From assembly GCA_963691705.1 (NCBI GenBank), contig OY829539.1:47342327-47406326 (forward strand): a stretch of DNA of 64,000 nucleotides, written 5' to 3'. Source of the DNA: Viola odorata. Taxonomy: Eukaryota; Streptophyta; Magnoliopsida; Malpighiales; Violaceae. Of the stretch, positions 1-10,275 are shown piece by piece. Numbering within the stretch: the first letter of the stretch is position 1; each line of letters starts with the position of its first letter. A program made the position numbers and the translations under genes. The notes below the pieces were generated by a model. The model was given only the letters and a program-made list of their open reading frames with translations. It was not told the DNA's origin and did not search any database.

Positions 1-1040
1 CCAAAAAATCTTGAAACTGTGGCAACTAACGCTCTAAATGAGCAGTCGGTTAAGAGGGAGAAGGAGCAAAGAGCTCTAGGTGAATTCGTGTCATTTTTTG
101 AAGGGAATGGCCTCGTATTTATAGGTCGAGATCGCGTGAGGGTAAGGACGCAGCGCTGCGGGTAGAGGGGCTGCTGTCGTGCTGGCGGGGCTATGGCTGT
201 CGTGGTGGCAGGTCTACGGCCATTGGTGATGATTGCGGAAGGGACAGGAAGCGACGGGAGCAAGCAGCTCGGTGGCTTGCTCCGCTGCTGCTCACTGCCA
301 CTGTGCATGTGCACCATGCACACTTAAATGGTGAGCCGTTGATCTGGTTGACTTTGGTCAACCACATCAACGGTGATAATCAACTTGGCCTTTTACCTTA
401 TTTAAATGGCCTCGAGCCATTTTCGTGAACAAACGTTCCGAATTTTTGAGCCAAAAACGCCAGCGCGTAGAGAAAAATAAGACGAGTTTAACAGTCTTAC
501 GCGAATGAAGAAAATTTTTCGTTTAACGTGTTTATTTTCTTGTTCGGAAACATGAATATGTTCGAATGAAAAGTAAATGACGTTACGACGAAAATTGCAC
601 GAGACGAAGTTGACTAGTGTGAATGAAAAAAAGAGTAGGTAATTATCAACTGAAGAAATAACACGTTCGATCAATGGTCCGAGCGAATTTACTCGGGTCC
701 AATAAAAGCTCGAACAAAAAATAAAAAAATAATAAAAAAATGATAAAATTCTAAATTTTATGCGATGACCTAAAATGGAAAAATAAATAGCAAATGACTA
801 ATGGATAATGAAAAATATAATTTTTAAGGTTGAAAATAATAATAATAATGAAAATGAAAATACGTGACGAAAAATTAAAAATGCGATTTCGAATGCTGAC
901 GATAATAATGATGATGATAAAATGTGATGAGATTTTAAAAATATCCTAATGACAGTAAATTAATTAAAAATGACAGTAAGTTAAGTAAAATAACAGAAAT
1001 GATAAATTCAATTTAAAATGGCGTCAAAATTTAGGTATCA
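1..1040 (-). mobile_element. Ogre-family LTR fragment (LTR 5' part, minus orientation)
   Basis: This segment aligns along its length with about 12500-13477, the right-hand third of the Ogre 3' LTR. Shared features include the purine-rich stretch near 50-75, the hairpin at 336-373, the run of short ORF-less AT-rich words from 720 to 1010, and the terminal GGTATCA at 1034-1040. In minus orientation it starts with TGATACC, as an LTR should. The window edge cuts it on the left, so whether it was a solo LTR or part of a full element cannot be told. No coding potential is seen; the ORF at 402-674 on the minus strand is a chance frame. Confidence 0.75.
336..373. repeat. Hairpin conserved in Ogre-family LTRs (copy 1)
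   Basis: Arms CCGTTGATCTGGTTGAC (336-352) and GTCAACCACATCAACGG (357-373) pair with one mismatch around a 4-base loop. The same structure recurs at 12843-12890 in the other LTR. Confidence 0.7.
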
Positions 1041-1042
1041 AC

Positions 1043-1439
1043 GCCCTTTTATTCATTTCTTGTTTTTCTCGCATATACACTCGTATGCACCAATATATAG
1101 AATTATTAGAATTTAATCCATTGGGCATGATCACTAAATTATGATTTTTTTATCTTTCAAGCATGATAAAACACCTCTTTTCTCCGGTAACCTTTTTAGG
1201 ATGTGACTCGGGTGCCTAACACCTTCCCGAGTCCATAATACGACCTCAAACCGTTGTTCTCGAGTTCAGACTCATTTTTCCTTAGCATTTTTTTTTCTAT
1301 GTCGTGACTTTAAATTCCCTAAACCCAGAAACAAAATAGGGTGGCGACTTCATTGCATTATGTGAGATGAGTCCAATTTCGTCTCACATCTCATCCCAAA
1401 TTTCACGTTGCGCATAAAATCCAAAATAGGGGTGCGACA
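1043..1439 (+). mobile_element. Ogre-family LTR 3' terminal fragment, inverted
   Basis: Read on the minus strand, this segment begins TGTCGCACC and matches the left ends at 7510 and 10398 through shared words for GAAGTCGCCACCCT, the ACTCGGGAAGG block and GGTTACCGG. It then jumps to a part equivalent to about 11080-11150, so it carries an internal deletion. The GCGACA terminus at 1434-1439 is the LTR 3' end in plus orientation. It abuts the minus-oriented fragment ending at 1040, making a head-to-head LTR junction. Confidence 0.65.
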
Positions 1440-1444
1440 TTTCC

Positions 1445-1679
1445 CTTATTCAGCAACACATATGGTGCAATCTTCAGCTTGGTTATATAGGTGGGGGTGA
1501 TCAGCTAGGTGGGTCCTCGTGTGTGGCTTGTCGGCCTTAGGTTGTCTGCTTTGTCGGACAGCTTAGGGCTCTGGGCTTTTGCCTTGAGCTGAAGCTGTTC
1601 TGTTGTACATTCTTTCCCTTCTCATTTCTGCCATTTTCCCAATGGCCTTAATAAAATCTCTACCTTATTAAAAAAAAAA
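1445..1679 (+). mobile_element. 5'-truncated LINE (non-LTR retrotransposon) 3' end
   Basis: About 235 bp of T/G-rich 3' UTR-like sequence ends in AATAAAATCTCTACC, a poly(A) signal, followed by an A-run at 1670-1679. This is the usual look of a short plant L1-type insertion. No reverse transcriptase coding part is present. I could not find a clear target-site duplication. A cDNA fragment of a host gene is an alternative. Confidence 0.45.
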
Positions 1680-2404
1680 CGTGTTTTGGGTTGTCCTATG
1701 AATTGCTGAACTTCCTTGCGTCCTGGGCCACTCGATTAATCCAATCATCGTCTTTCCATGGAGTGCATGTTTCACGTTTCTTCTTTTTCGTCTGGTTGTG
1801 ATTGTATGAATGCGAATGATTTTGATGCGATTGTATGAATCCAGACTAGATGGTCCTCAGTAACATGTATAATATGCTAGGTGTCTAGTTCGCCATGTGA
1901 ATGATTTTGATGCACTTGTATGAATCCAGACTAGATGTCCCGTTCGCCGTGACTGATTTGAATGCGCTTGTGTAAATGCAAGTTAATTAGATGATCCGTT
2001 TCCTGTGTGAACAATCTTAATGTGTTTGCTTGTATATCGATCCGTGCTCCAAGTCCAGTTCCTATGGCTGCAAAAGTGAGAAGAAGAAAGGCTCCGCTCT
2101 GCTTTTGATACATAAATAAGGCCAATTCATACATATGTATTTTGGGGAATCCTTCCGTCAACGTCCTGCCCCAATTAGTTCAACGAATTTTTTTTCGATA
2201 TTTTTTTATTTTTTTGAACAAGTGATTTTTTAATAAGTCAGATGGATTAATTAATTAAGTAAACAATGGTGCTTGTTACGTTGACGTAATATTATTTTAA
2301 ATTAGGATAAAAGCTAAAAACAACCTCTAGATTTTAATGTTTTTATTAATCACTCTCTTGCACTATTTGTTTATTTAATAATCCCTAAATTTGTATATTT
2401 TTAT

Positions 2405-2490
2405 TTAATTTCCCCCACCGTTAAAGATAGTTTACATATCATGAACTTTATTAAAAAATATTGCCACATTAGCGAGTTTAAAAATATATA
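2405..2490 (+). repeat. Direct repeat, copy 1
   Basis: About 86 bp from the CCCCCACCGTTAAA word to the TTTAAAAATATATA word. It recurs at 3262-3348 with a few substitutions and indels. Confidence 0.8.
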
Positions 2491-2816
2491 AGAAGAAAAA
2501 ATAGGAGAAAATCCAAAAAAAGAAAAAATATCAGTAATTAATCCCAAAGAATTTGAAAAAAAATTAAACTAAATTTTCTGAAAATATGAATGGAACCTTT
2601 AAACTGTGAAAAAAATAAAAATGAGAAAAACTAATAATATAATGAAAATCAAGAAAATTGTAAAATTTAAATAAATAGGGAAAAAAATGTAAATGTGATT
2701 ATTTTTGAAGAAAAATAATATGAATACAATTTTTAATAGTTAGTCAAAATTTTGAAATGTTAGAAAAAGTACAATAGAAGGGAGAAAACTAACGAAATGA
2801 AGCAAAAAGTGAAGGA

Positions 2817-2890
2817 ATATGTAAGAAAAATTACGGAATCCTTAAAAAGTTACGGAGTTCTTCTTTCATTTCGTAACTTTTCTTACATAT
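2817..2890. repeat. Inverted repeat
   Basis: Arms at 2817-2837 and 2870-2890 are reverse complements with about two mismatches (ATATGTAAGAAAA-TTACG core), around a spacer of about 32 bp. It could be a MITE remnant, but no target duplication was found. Confidence 0.5.
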
Positions 2891-3261
2891 TTCATCACAT
2901 TATAAAATTATGAAATTGAAAAAAAAAATTCAGAATGTTAAAAAAAATACAAAATCCTTATAAAGTTACGAAATCCTAATAAAATATAGAATTCTTAAAA
3001 AGTTACGGATGGTGGCTAAATTAATTATTCACATTTTATTAGTACTTCATATTGTAATTTTTTCATTATGATATTTATTCAAATACTTAACGTATAGTAA
3101 ATTATATTTTGGAAATTCCATTTCATTAGAGAAATTAAATAATTTCAATTTTAATTTTTTTACAGTTTTTTTAGATTTCCCGTTTGCCGTGTGAATGATT
3201 TGAATGCGCTTGTCTAAATGCAAGTTAAATAGATTATCCCTTTCTTGTATCATGAACTCTA

Positions 3262-3348
3262 TTTAATTGCCCCCACCGTTAAAAATAGTTTACGTGTCAT
3301 GAACTCTATTAAAAAAAATTACCACATTAGCGAGTTTAAAAATATATA
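3262..3348 (+). repeat. Direct repeat, copy 2
   Basis: Second copy of the 2405-2490 block, about 150 bp upstream of the first surviving piece of the protease promoter. Confidence 0.8.
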
Positions 3349-3575
3349 ATAAACTAAAATAGTTAATTAAGGTACTAAATTTATATAATTACTCACTATA
3401 ATGGTTAGTGGTGTCAATATATAAATTAAATGAATTCAAATTTAAAAATATATAACAAACTAAAAAAAGATAATTAAGTAAAAATATCATTGAGTGTCTC
3501 AATTTTGTACCCTTGCACAATTCTTTACTTTTAAAATACGGCGTCGTGTAGCATCATACGAGCATCGTGTTTCTC

Positions 3576-3586
3576 TATATATATAT
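3576..3586 (+). promoter_or_regulatory. TATA box of the protease fragment
   Basis: TATATATATAT lies 64 bp before the ATG at 3650. A transcription start near 3610 would give a leader of about 40 bases. The spacing is normal for a plant gene, so the core promoter seems to survive although the gene does not. Confidence 0.55.
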
Positions 3587-3649
3587 GTTCAGTCTCAGCA
3601 TGTCTTTCCACAGCAGTACACACCTAAGTACACTAAGCAGCTCTCAGCA

Positions 3650-4166
3650 ATGAGTATGATCAGGGTCTGCATCTTCCTCATTTTCCCTCTTCTTATCGCC
3701 TCAGCTCTTTGGGCGGAGGGCATCTCCACCTTTACCAACAGAGGCCGGTGACGGCCAGGCTGGTTTGATCAGGCAAGTGGTGGACGGTGATGATCATGAT
3801 CATGATGATGAATCATGGATGATGGTGAGGAACCCTCATCGCCTCAGCGACGAGCATCGTTTCTATCTCTTCAAGGAAAAGTTCAACAAATCTTATGTCT
3901 CTAAGGAGGAGCAGCATTTCAGGTTCCAACTGTTCAGATTAAACCTGAAACAGGCAGCTCGTAACTAGAAGCTGGACCCAACAGCGATTCATCGAGTGAC
4001 TCAGTTCTCGGATTTGACGCAGGACGAGTTCAGGGAACAGTTCTTGGGGCTCGGAGGACTTGAACTTCCGGTTGACACCGAAAAGGGCCCGTACTTGCCT
4101 ACTAATAACCTCCCAGTTAAATTTGATTGGAGAGATCAAAAAGCCATCACTGCCTTCAAAAACCAG
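3650..4166 (+). pseudogene. RD19-like papain-family cysteine protease, exon 1 fragment
   Basis: The intact family makes secreted or vacuolar C1A proteases (cathepsin F-like) as zymogens. Seen here, in order: a hydrophobic signal peptide after the ATG (IFLIFPLLIASALW), the LIRQVVDG-type propeptide start, an I29 inhibitor domain with the ERFNIN-type helix (HRFYLFKEKF...FRFQLFRLNL) and a FSDLT motif, and the mature start FDWRDQKAITAFKNQ, ending on a CAG|GTATGT splice donor at 4166/4167. Breaks: a frameshift near 3750 between signal peptide and propeptide, and an in-frame TAG at 3966-3968 where relatives have Gln. The catalytic Cys, His and Asn exons are absent from the window. An Athila-like element follows within intron 1, so the gene was probably cut by insertion or copied in part. 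RD19-type identity is from memory of the family. Confidence 0.85.
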
Positions 4167-4341
4167 GTATGTATATATCCTAATCAATGAGGTGGTGGTA
4201 ATATATATGCTCCAATTAATGCTTACTTTCATGCCGTACTAATTATGTAAATTGTTGAGACTTATTTTATCATGTTTTTACTTGTTATTTGGACAGTAAA
4301 GCTATTAATTTTGTTGCTATTCCTTTGATTTTGGCAGTTTT
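4167..4341 (+). other. Remnant of protease intron 1
   Basis: AT-rich sequence following the GTATGT donor. No acceptor leads into the expected exon 2 (which should encode the GSCGSCW active-site segment). The intron runs into the transposable element near 4342; the exact boundary is uncertain. Confidence 0.5.
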
Positions 4342-5705
4342 GATCAGAGGCACAACTCTGCAGAAAAGTTGATTCGAGGCGGTTTGGTCTGAGGTTTAGC
4401 CAAACCAGTTTGTTGAGGACAGAGATAGCAGTTTGGTGGGAGGTTTGGCCAAGATCACGGAACAAGCTGTAGCTGGAGAATTTTGACAAAAGATAAAGAC
4501 GCGAGCTGGCAATTACAACTGAAAATGGGATTTCAGGGATTGACATCAATAAAGATTATCTTCAAAAGTCCTTAACCGATCTCCCTCCTGAACAATATTA
4601 TCTTTAGGATTTAAAACAATCTTTTGAATTTTGTAATTTTTAGATTTTATTTTATTTTGAATTATGGATAGAGATAGAGGAGAAAGAGAATTCCTTTTTA
4701 TAAGGACGCTCTGACACACTCTGGGGTTTTTTCTTCTCTTCCTCTCTTCTGCCACTTTATACTTTGCTCCAGGGATTTTACTCTTGGTAAAATCTCGGAT
4801 TTAATTTATTTATGCAAGCAAGTATTTTTATAATTTATTCATGAGTATGAGTAGCTAAATACCGATTCTTGGTAAGGGTTGAAGAGCTACGTTCTTTTGT
4901 TTCGTGAGGTCTAAATGTCCTCAATAATCTTTTTATTCATATTCACTTGTTCCTTGATCTTAATCAAATTGCTAACTTGCTAGAGACAAGAATTGACCAT
5001 TCTTATACCCTAGTAGAGAAGAGTTACAGTCAGCCTTGAAGGAGTGAGAGCACTCACCGGATAGACGAAGTAGACAACAAGTCTTACGCCAGACTAGAAG
5101 AAATAAGTGATCTAATCCAAGACCAGATTGACAACCTAGGGTCTCCACAGGGAGACAACATGGGCTAGGTACTGTCTTCCCCTACATTATTGAGGAAGCG
5201 AACAGCTATTCAAGACAGCAGTCAAACGGATAAACCCTTTAACCAGTAAGGTGTCCCTTGGCTAGGATTACTAGGAAAGGAAGAACCCGCCGGGTAATTT
5301 GCAGATGAGGGAAGTAGGAGTGAACAGGAGCACCTCCACTCTATAGCAGCACTATGAATGAAGAGATGAACATCCTTGAACCCATGATCGGATCATAAAA
5401 ACTGAAGCTCTCATATCGCCCTTACCTGGAATTCTCTTTTATCTGATTTTCAATCTTGACCCCCTATCTTGGCCAAGCCTTTGACCAAGACTACTTTGAA
5501 CTATTTTATTTCTTTTGTTTTTGTCTTTATTTTCAGATTCACACAACCAAACTCAGTGGAACTACAATTCCCTAGAAGTCTCTGTGGATAATCCTCTTAC
5601 CACCATCTACAAGTTCCTTGTGGATAATTGATAAGTTGTATTTCTACCCCTTTTTCATATCTATTATACACTTATATTTGACGCGCTCGACAAGCGATCA
5701 AATTT

Positions 5706-5723
5706 TAGCATCGTTGCTAGGGA
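5706..5723 (+). other. Degenerate primer-binding site (tRNA-Asp type)
   Basis: TAGCATCGTTGCTAGGGA differs from the Athila tRNA-Asp site TGGCGCCGTTGCCGGGGA only by changes that look like C-to-T or G-to-A. It lies 5 bases after the presumed LTR end, as in the minus-strand Athila at 54017-54032. Confidence 0.7.
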
Positions 5724-5814
5724 CTTCTAACGGTGTTTTGTAGTTCTGTTTTGTTTTTTTGTTTTTTGCAGTTTGACAACGAGCTTTGCCAAACTGTAGG
5801 CCAAACAGGAAATC

Positions 5815-6822
5815 ATGTTCTATAATTCTATCCCTCATAATTTGAATGCATTTAATGTTGAACATAAATTATTTGAAATATCTAACATGGTTCAAAACCT
5901 CTCTGCAGAGTACAACCAGGGACAACAGAACTTCCACCCCTTTTTCCACCAAAATCTGAGAGGGTAACAAGATCCGCCACAACATTACCAACAACAACAA
6001 TACCCCATAAACTTCCAGTATTTTGTGTCAATACCCCATCAAAAGTAGGTCCCCGTGCCACAGCTTCCACCTGCACCTCAACCAATGTTGCTCACTGGTG
6101 TTCCTATAGAGGAGACTCTCCAAAAGTTCATAATGGAGACCCAGACCAGCCTAGTAGAGATGCAAAAATAGATCACTCAATTGACACTCCAAAAATTCAT
6201 GATAGCGACCTAGTCCGGCCTAGTAAAGATGCAGAAACATATCGCTCTGATAGCATAGAAGCAGTTAGACGATGAGGAAAAAGATGAGGAGGATGAGAAA
6301 ATCCAGACAGAACCAATCTTGGCCAAACCTCAGGCCAAATCCGTAGTTTCCACTGAGGCAGTGAAGGAAGAACCAGTCTTGGCCAAACATGTGGCCAAAC
6401 CTGATGAAAAGGTCAAAGAACTAGAGGAAGTGATAGAGATTCCCCCACCTTTCCCCCCTAAGTTTGTGGACGTCATTGGGCATGCTGCTAATGAGGATTC
6501 TGAATTAAATGAAACTAACTCCTTTGATCATGCTCCTAGAAGAGAAATCCCATGTGAAAAGTTGAAGGAAGAAGAATTCGTGGACACTATTTCTAATCTT
6601 CTTCTTTTTTAGCCAGATTTTGATATTTCTAACAGCCATGAATTGCCGAAAGTTAATCCTAACCTTCTACCTTCAAGTGTGCAGGCACCAAAAATTGAAC
6701 TTGAAATTAGTCTTGGTCTTGAGTTTGGCCAAACCTCAGCTCTACTAGCTAGCCCGCCCAAAACCATTGACTGGTGGACTGATAATCTTCTCAAGTTGTA
6801 TGCTACTATTCATAGTAGCTAA
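5815..6822 (+). pseudogene. Athila-like gag remnant
   Basis: One frame can be followed from the ATG at 5815 to about 6822. It is interrupted by several in-frame stops, among them one near 5967 and a TAG at 6610-6612. The surviving text has a Q/P-rich stretch (AEYNQGQQNFHPF), a TLQKFIMETQTSL segment that recurs, and a long acidic part with repeated AKP/AKH words around 6320-6610. Such a Q/P-rich tail and ETQ helix are found in the C-terminal part of Athila Gag, but no complete capsid domain or zinc knuckle is left. The longest open piece is 6319-6612. Identification rests on context as much as on sequence. Confidence 0.5.
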
Positions 6823-7509
6823 AACTCACCATTTGTGATGCAGGGACAACAGAATTATGAGCTGGAACAACCTCCCGATCCATTCAAACTTATACCTAAA
6901 AGCGTTGTCAAAAGAGTGTCGCCCAAAGATCCTGACAAGCTTAGCGCATGGAGGGGATTAGGAAAAGTTTCTTGATAAGAAATCCATGGCAATGTTAAGG
7001 CCAAGACAATAAATAAGGGTGCTACATGGGAGGCAACCCATGTTTTTATTTCATCTATTTCTGTTTTTCTTTTAATTTTTCATAAATAAGTTCAGAGTTT
7101 TTTCGTTTACCCGCCTTTCATCCTTTTCTCTTATTTCCAGGGTTGCTGTAGTGCGAGAAGGGCATTCAAATCTGAGGAAAAATTATGCTTCGGTAGTTGT
7201 CTTGGCCAAACCCTTGGGCAAAATATTTTTTTTCCAGAACCTAACAAGCAGCCTTCCGGCCACTACCTTTGACCCTCAAGGAATTAGACCACCACCTTCT
7301 CCTCCTGCCTAGAATTTTTGGCCCCAGGTCATGTCTTTTCTTTCTCTTTTATTTAAATTTCATAGTGTCTTTTTGTTTATCTTCACACTATGAGGACATT
7401 GTGTCTTCTAAGTGTGGGGAAGGTTTTATGAGTCTGTGAGTCATATTTGTTTTTGTTGATATTTTTTTGATGTGTTTTGATATGCTTTGCTGTGAGTCTG
7501 TCTGTCTTC
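6823..7509 (+). other. 3' untranslated part of the decayed Athila-like element
   Basis: No coding potential is seen. It contains the GGCAACCCATG word near 7032, a TGAGGACATTGTGTC word near 7391 and the GTGTGGGGAAGG tract near 7413. It ends where the Ogre-family LTR begins. Confidence 0.5.
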
Positions 7510-9737
7510 GTTGTCGCACCGTCGCGAGCAAAATTTGGGACGAATGAAATGATATCACATAACAATGAAGTCGCCACCCTAAATTTGTAAGGTTTAGGGA
7601 AACCTAAAGTCCGAAAGGAAGGAAGAAAATAAAATAAAAACTAAAGCACAAAATAAAGGGTCTAAACCCTAGAACAACGGTTCGAGGTCGTTTTATGGAC
7701 TCGGGAAGGTATTAGGCACCCGAATCGCATCCTTAAAAAGGTTACCGGTTCTAAAAAGAGGTGTTTAAAAATCATGTTGAAAACAAGTAATCTGGCCCTC
7801 AGAGGGGGTATCGTCGCTTTAGTTCTTAAGTTGGTTTGATTGATTTTATCCTAATTATTGTCGAGTTGTTTAATAGAACATAACATCTTTTATCCTCTAA
7901 AAGATAAAAAGGTTGGTTGCGCACCTATTCCGGTTATATTTTGCCGAGTTCAAGATTAGTCCGATTACATGCAAAATTATGTGAGATTACTACCGTTTTA
8001 TTAATCTTTACCAAAGCGACGCCATTATCGTCATCGGGCAATGCACATGAGTAATGCTATTTACTAGGTGATTCTAAGCATGCATAGACTAGAAAAGTAC
8101 CGTTTTCATATGAAATGCAAGAAAGCATGTTGAAAAGACAAAAAACCGGGAAGTGGGGTCGAAGCCGCGCACATAACACATTCATCAAGATAGCATAAAT
8201 TAAAATACATTCGTGGGGTCGAAGCCGCACACGAAACACATTCATCAAGGTAAGCGTAAATTAAAGTAAATTCGTGGGGACGAAGCCGCACACGAAACAA
8301 GCATAAAATGATTGGTAAATAATTATTAAATTTAAATAATCATTCAACATAAAAGATTAAATGCATTTCAAGAGGGGATCACTAATGATAAGAGGGATTA
8401 AATATGGAGGTATTTTCCACGAGTTGAGCTTAAGGCCCATTTACTATCTTTTCACTTTCAAGTGATTATTTTCTTTGGTGATTTACTATCCAATAATTTT
8501 AGAGGGGCCTAAGTTATTGGAAAAGATTATGTTTGTTCACTACTTTGTTTAGTTTTCTTGAATTGAATTTATTCGTGTTGATTTGATGGATTTATTAAGG
8601 ATTAAGAATTTTAGTAATTAATAATCATGCAATTAAATTAAAGCGTGATGTTTAATTACTAATCCTATTTTATTTTCATGCATTTAATAAAATAAACGTT
8701 GAGTAATTACTAACCCTAATTCGTTCAAGTTGATTAAAAATATATTAGAAGAATTTATTAAAGAGAGTTATTAATCAAATTATTCTCATGCAATCAAATT
8801 GATTTTAACAATTCTAAATAGCCATGCGTATGAATATATATACAAAAAAGTGTCGAATAAATAAAAGGGTGAGGGGAGTGTACTTGAGGGCGAATACTGA
8901 TTAATTCTAACCTACAAAACCGAGGTTAGTAGCACAAGCAATAATAATTAATTAATTTAGCAATTCAAATAAATGGGGAGTGAGCTCTAAAGTTCGAGCT
9001 TAGAAAATTGTCACCAATATCGAAGTCGGCGAAGCGTTCGATACAATCCGCAAATAAATAAAACAATCAAATTCCTTGCTCTAGCTTTGCGTATGGTTGA
9101 TTTGTAGACCCTTTTTGTTCCTTCTGTGGGTACCTGAAAAGGACGCCGGAAAGCCCGACGTCTACCCTCCGACGATCAAGTCAGTCGATAGTCATTACGA
9201 CCATATAATAAAATATACTATGGATGCACATAAATATATCCATACTTGATGTGCACAACGCATAAAGCACGTTCATAAATAAAAATCTATTCGTGGAGTC
9301 AAAGCCGCACACGAACGAGCATAAAATTAAAACATATTCGTTGATATGATCATCATGCCAACAGATTAATTCGAATTCTAACGATTCTAAATAATCATGC
9401 ATATGACTGAATAACAAATTAAATCAACAATTCTAACAAAGGAGTAGTGAGCTCTAAAACTCGAGTTTAGAAAAATATCACCGATATCAAAATTGGTGAA
9501 ACATTCAATTGGGATGGTAATCGCGAACTCGATACCTGCAAAAAAAGGAGTTAGTACATGATTTTAATTAAAAGGGCCCTCTCTTCTTTTCTTTTCTTTT
9601 GTTTTATGCAACAACTCCACTCTTTTCTATTCTTTTTTTTTTATTCTTCTCTTCTCTGCTTAGAACAATAAAATACCATACACACAAATATGCAGCAGAG
9701 GTGGTGATGAACGTGGCCGGATGACGGAGGTGCTGGA
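7510..9737 (-). mobile_element. Older truncated Ogre-family LTR
   Basis: The segment starts TGTCGCACC and follows the same order of blocks as 10398 onward: GAAGTCGCCACCCTAAA, GGTCTAAACCC, the ACTCGGGAAGG block, GGTTACCGGTT, then the part with AATAAAAGGGTGAGG and ACCTACAAAACC. Its 3' end in minus orientation is therefore intact. The right part is missing because a TRIM-like element begins at 9738. It is much more diverged from 10398-13477 than an LTR pair of one element should be, so it is a separate, older insertion. No genes are present. Confidence 0.7.
8153..8310. repeat. 60-bp tandem repeat inside the older LTR
   Basis: Units begin GTGGGGTCGAAGCCGC at about 8153 and 8213, and GTGGGGACGAAGCCGC at about 8274, a period of 60-61 bp. 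A diverged copy is near 9294. The two overlapping minus-strand ORFs here are products of the repeat. Confidence 0.75.
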
Positions 9738-9917
9738 TGTTGGAGAAATAAAGACCAGCTGAGTCTCTCTTAATGGAATGATATTGTTCGCTTTGGGCCT
9801 GAGCCCGCACGATTTTCACAAAATGCCTAATTCCATTAAGAGGATCAACTCCTCTTATATTTAGTCCTTATCTCCCTTTTCTTTCCGATGTGGGACTTTG
9901 TTCGCACACCCCAACTA
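9738..9917 (-). repeat. TRIM-like LTR, left copy
   Basis: Very similar to 10097-10275. Both contain GTGGGACTTTGTTCGCAC on the plus strand. Confidence 0.8.
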
Positions 9918-10096
9918 TCTCCCCCTCGAACTAAGTACCACAGAGCCAACCACATTGGGCTCACCAATCTCCCCCTCGAACCTCTAGACCTGGAGAACCA
10001 CTGTACTTTTCCAGTTCAGCCAGGAGATTCACAGCGTGCCACCCACATCAAGGCCCACTTTGTAGGCCCAGCCGACCCTTCGGCTCCACTACCATT

Positions 10097-10275
10097 TGTT
10101 GGAGAAATAAAGACCATTCGAGTCTCTCTTAATGGAATGATACTGTCCGCTTTGGGTCTGAGCCCACACGGTTTTCACAAAAGGCTTCATTCCATTAAGA
10201 GGATCAACTCCTCTTATATTTAGTCTTTCTCTCCTTTTTCTTTCCGATGTGGGACTTTGTTCGCACACCCCAACA
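10097..10275 (-). repeat. TRIM-like LTR, right copy
   Basis: Second copy of the about 180-bp LTR, with TG...CA ends on both strands. Confidence 0.8.

Larger units (their letters stand above)
1680..3490. other. AT-rich intergenic DNA upstream of the protease fragment
   Basis: No gene is visible. The stretch contains internal duplications: 2405-2490 with 3262-3348, and a block near 1945-1993 that returns near 3198-3243. An inverted repeat lies at 2817-2890. The minus-strand ORFs at 1931-2161 and 3047-3253 share a peptide only because the DNA under them is duplicated. Confidence 0.6.
4342..7509 (+). mobile_element. Decayed Athila-like Ty3/gypsy element, deletion derivative
   Basis: The presumed 5' LTR runs from about 4342 to 5700 and ends GCGATCA. 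It is followed at once by a degenerate tRNA-Asp primer-binding site, a gag-like frame with many stops (5815-6822), and a 3' region. The 3' region contains GGGAGGCAACCCATG near 7027 and an AAGTGTGGGGAAGG purine tract near 7410, both typical of Athila 3' ends. Protease, reverse transcriptase and integrase are entirely missing. It is cut on the right by an Ogre-family LTR at 7510, so the 3' LTR is not visible. The left boundary is my estimate. The motif TTGGCCAAAC is scattered throughout. Confidence 0.65.

Noticed and set aside
1931..3253. Two minus-strand ORFs sharing HLHKRIQI-like peptides
   Set aside because: The likeness follows from duplicated noncoding DNA upstream of the protease fragment.
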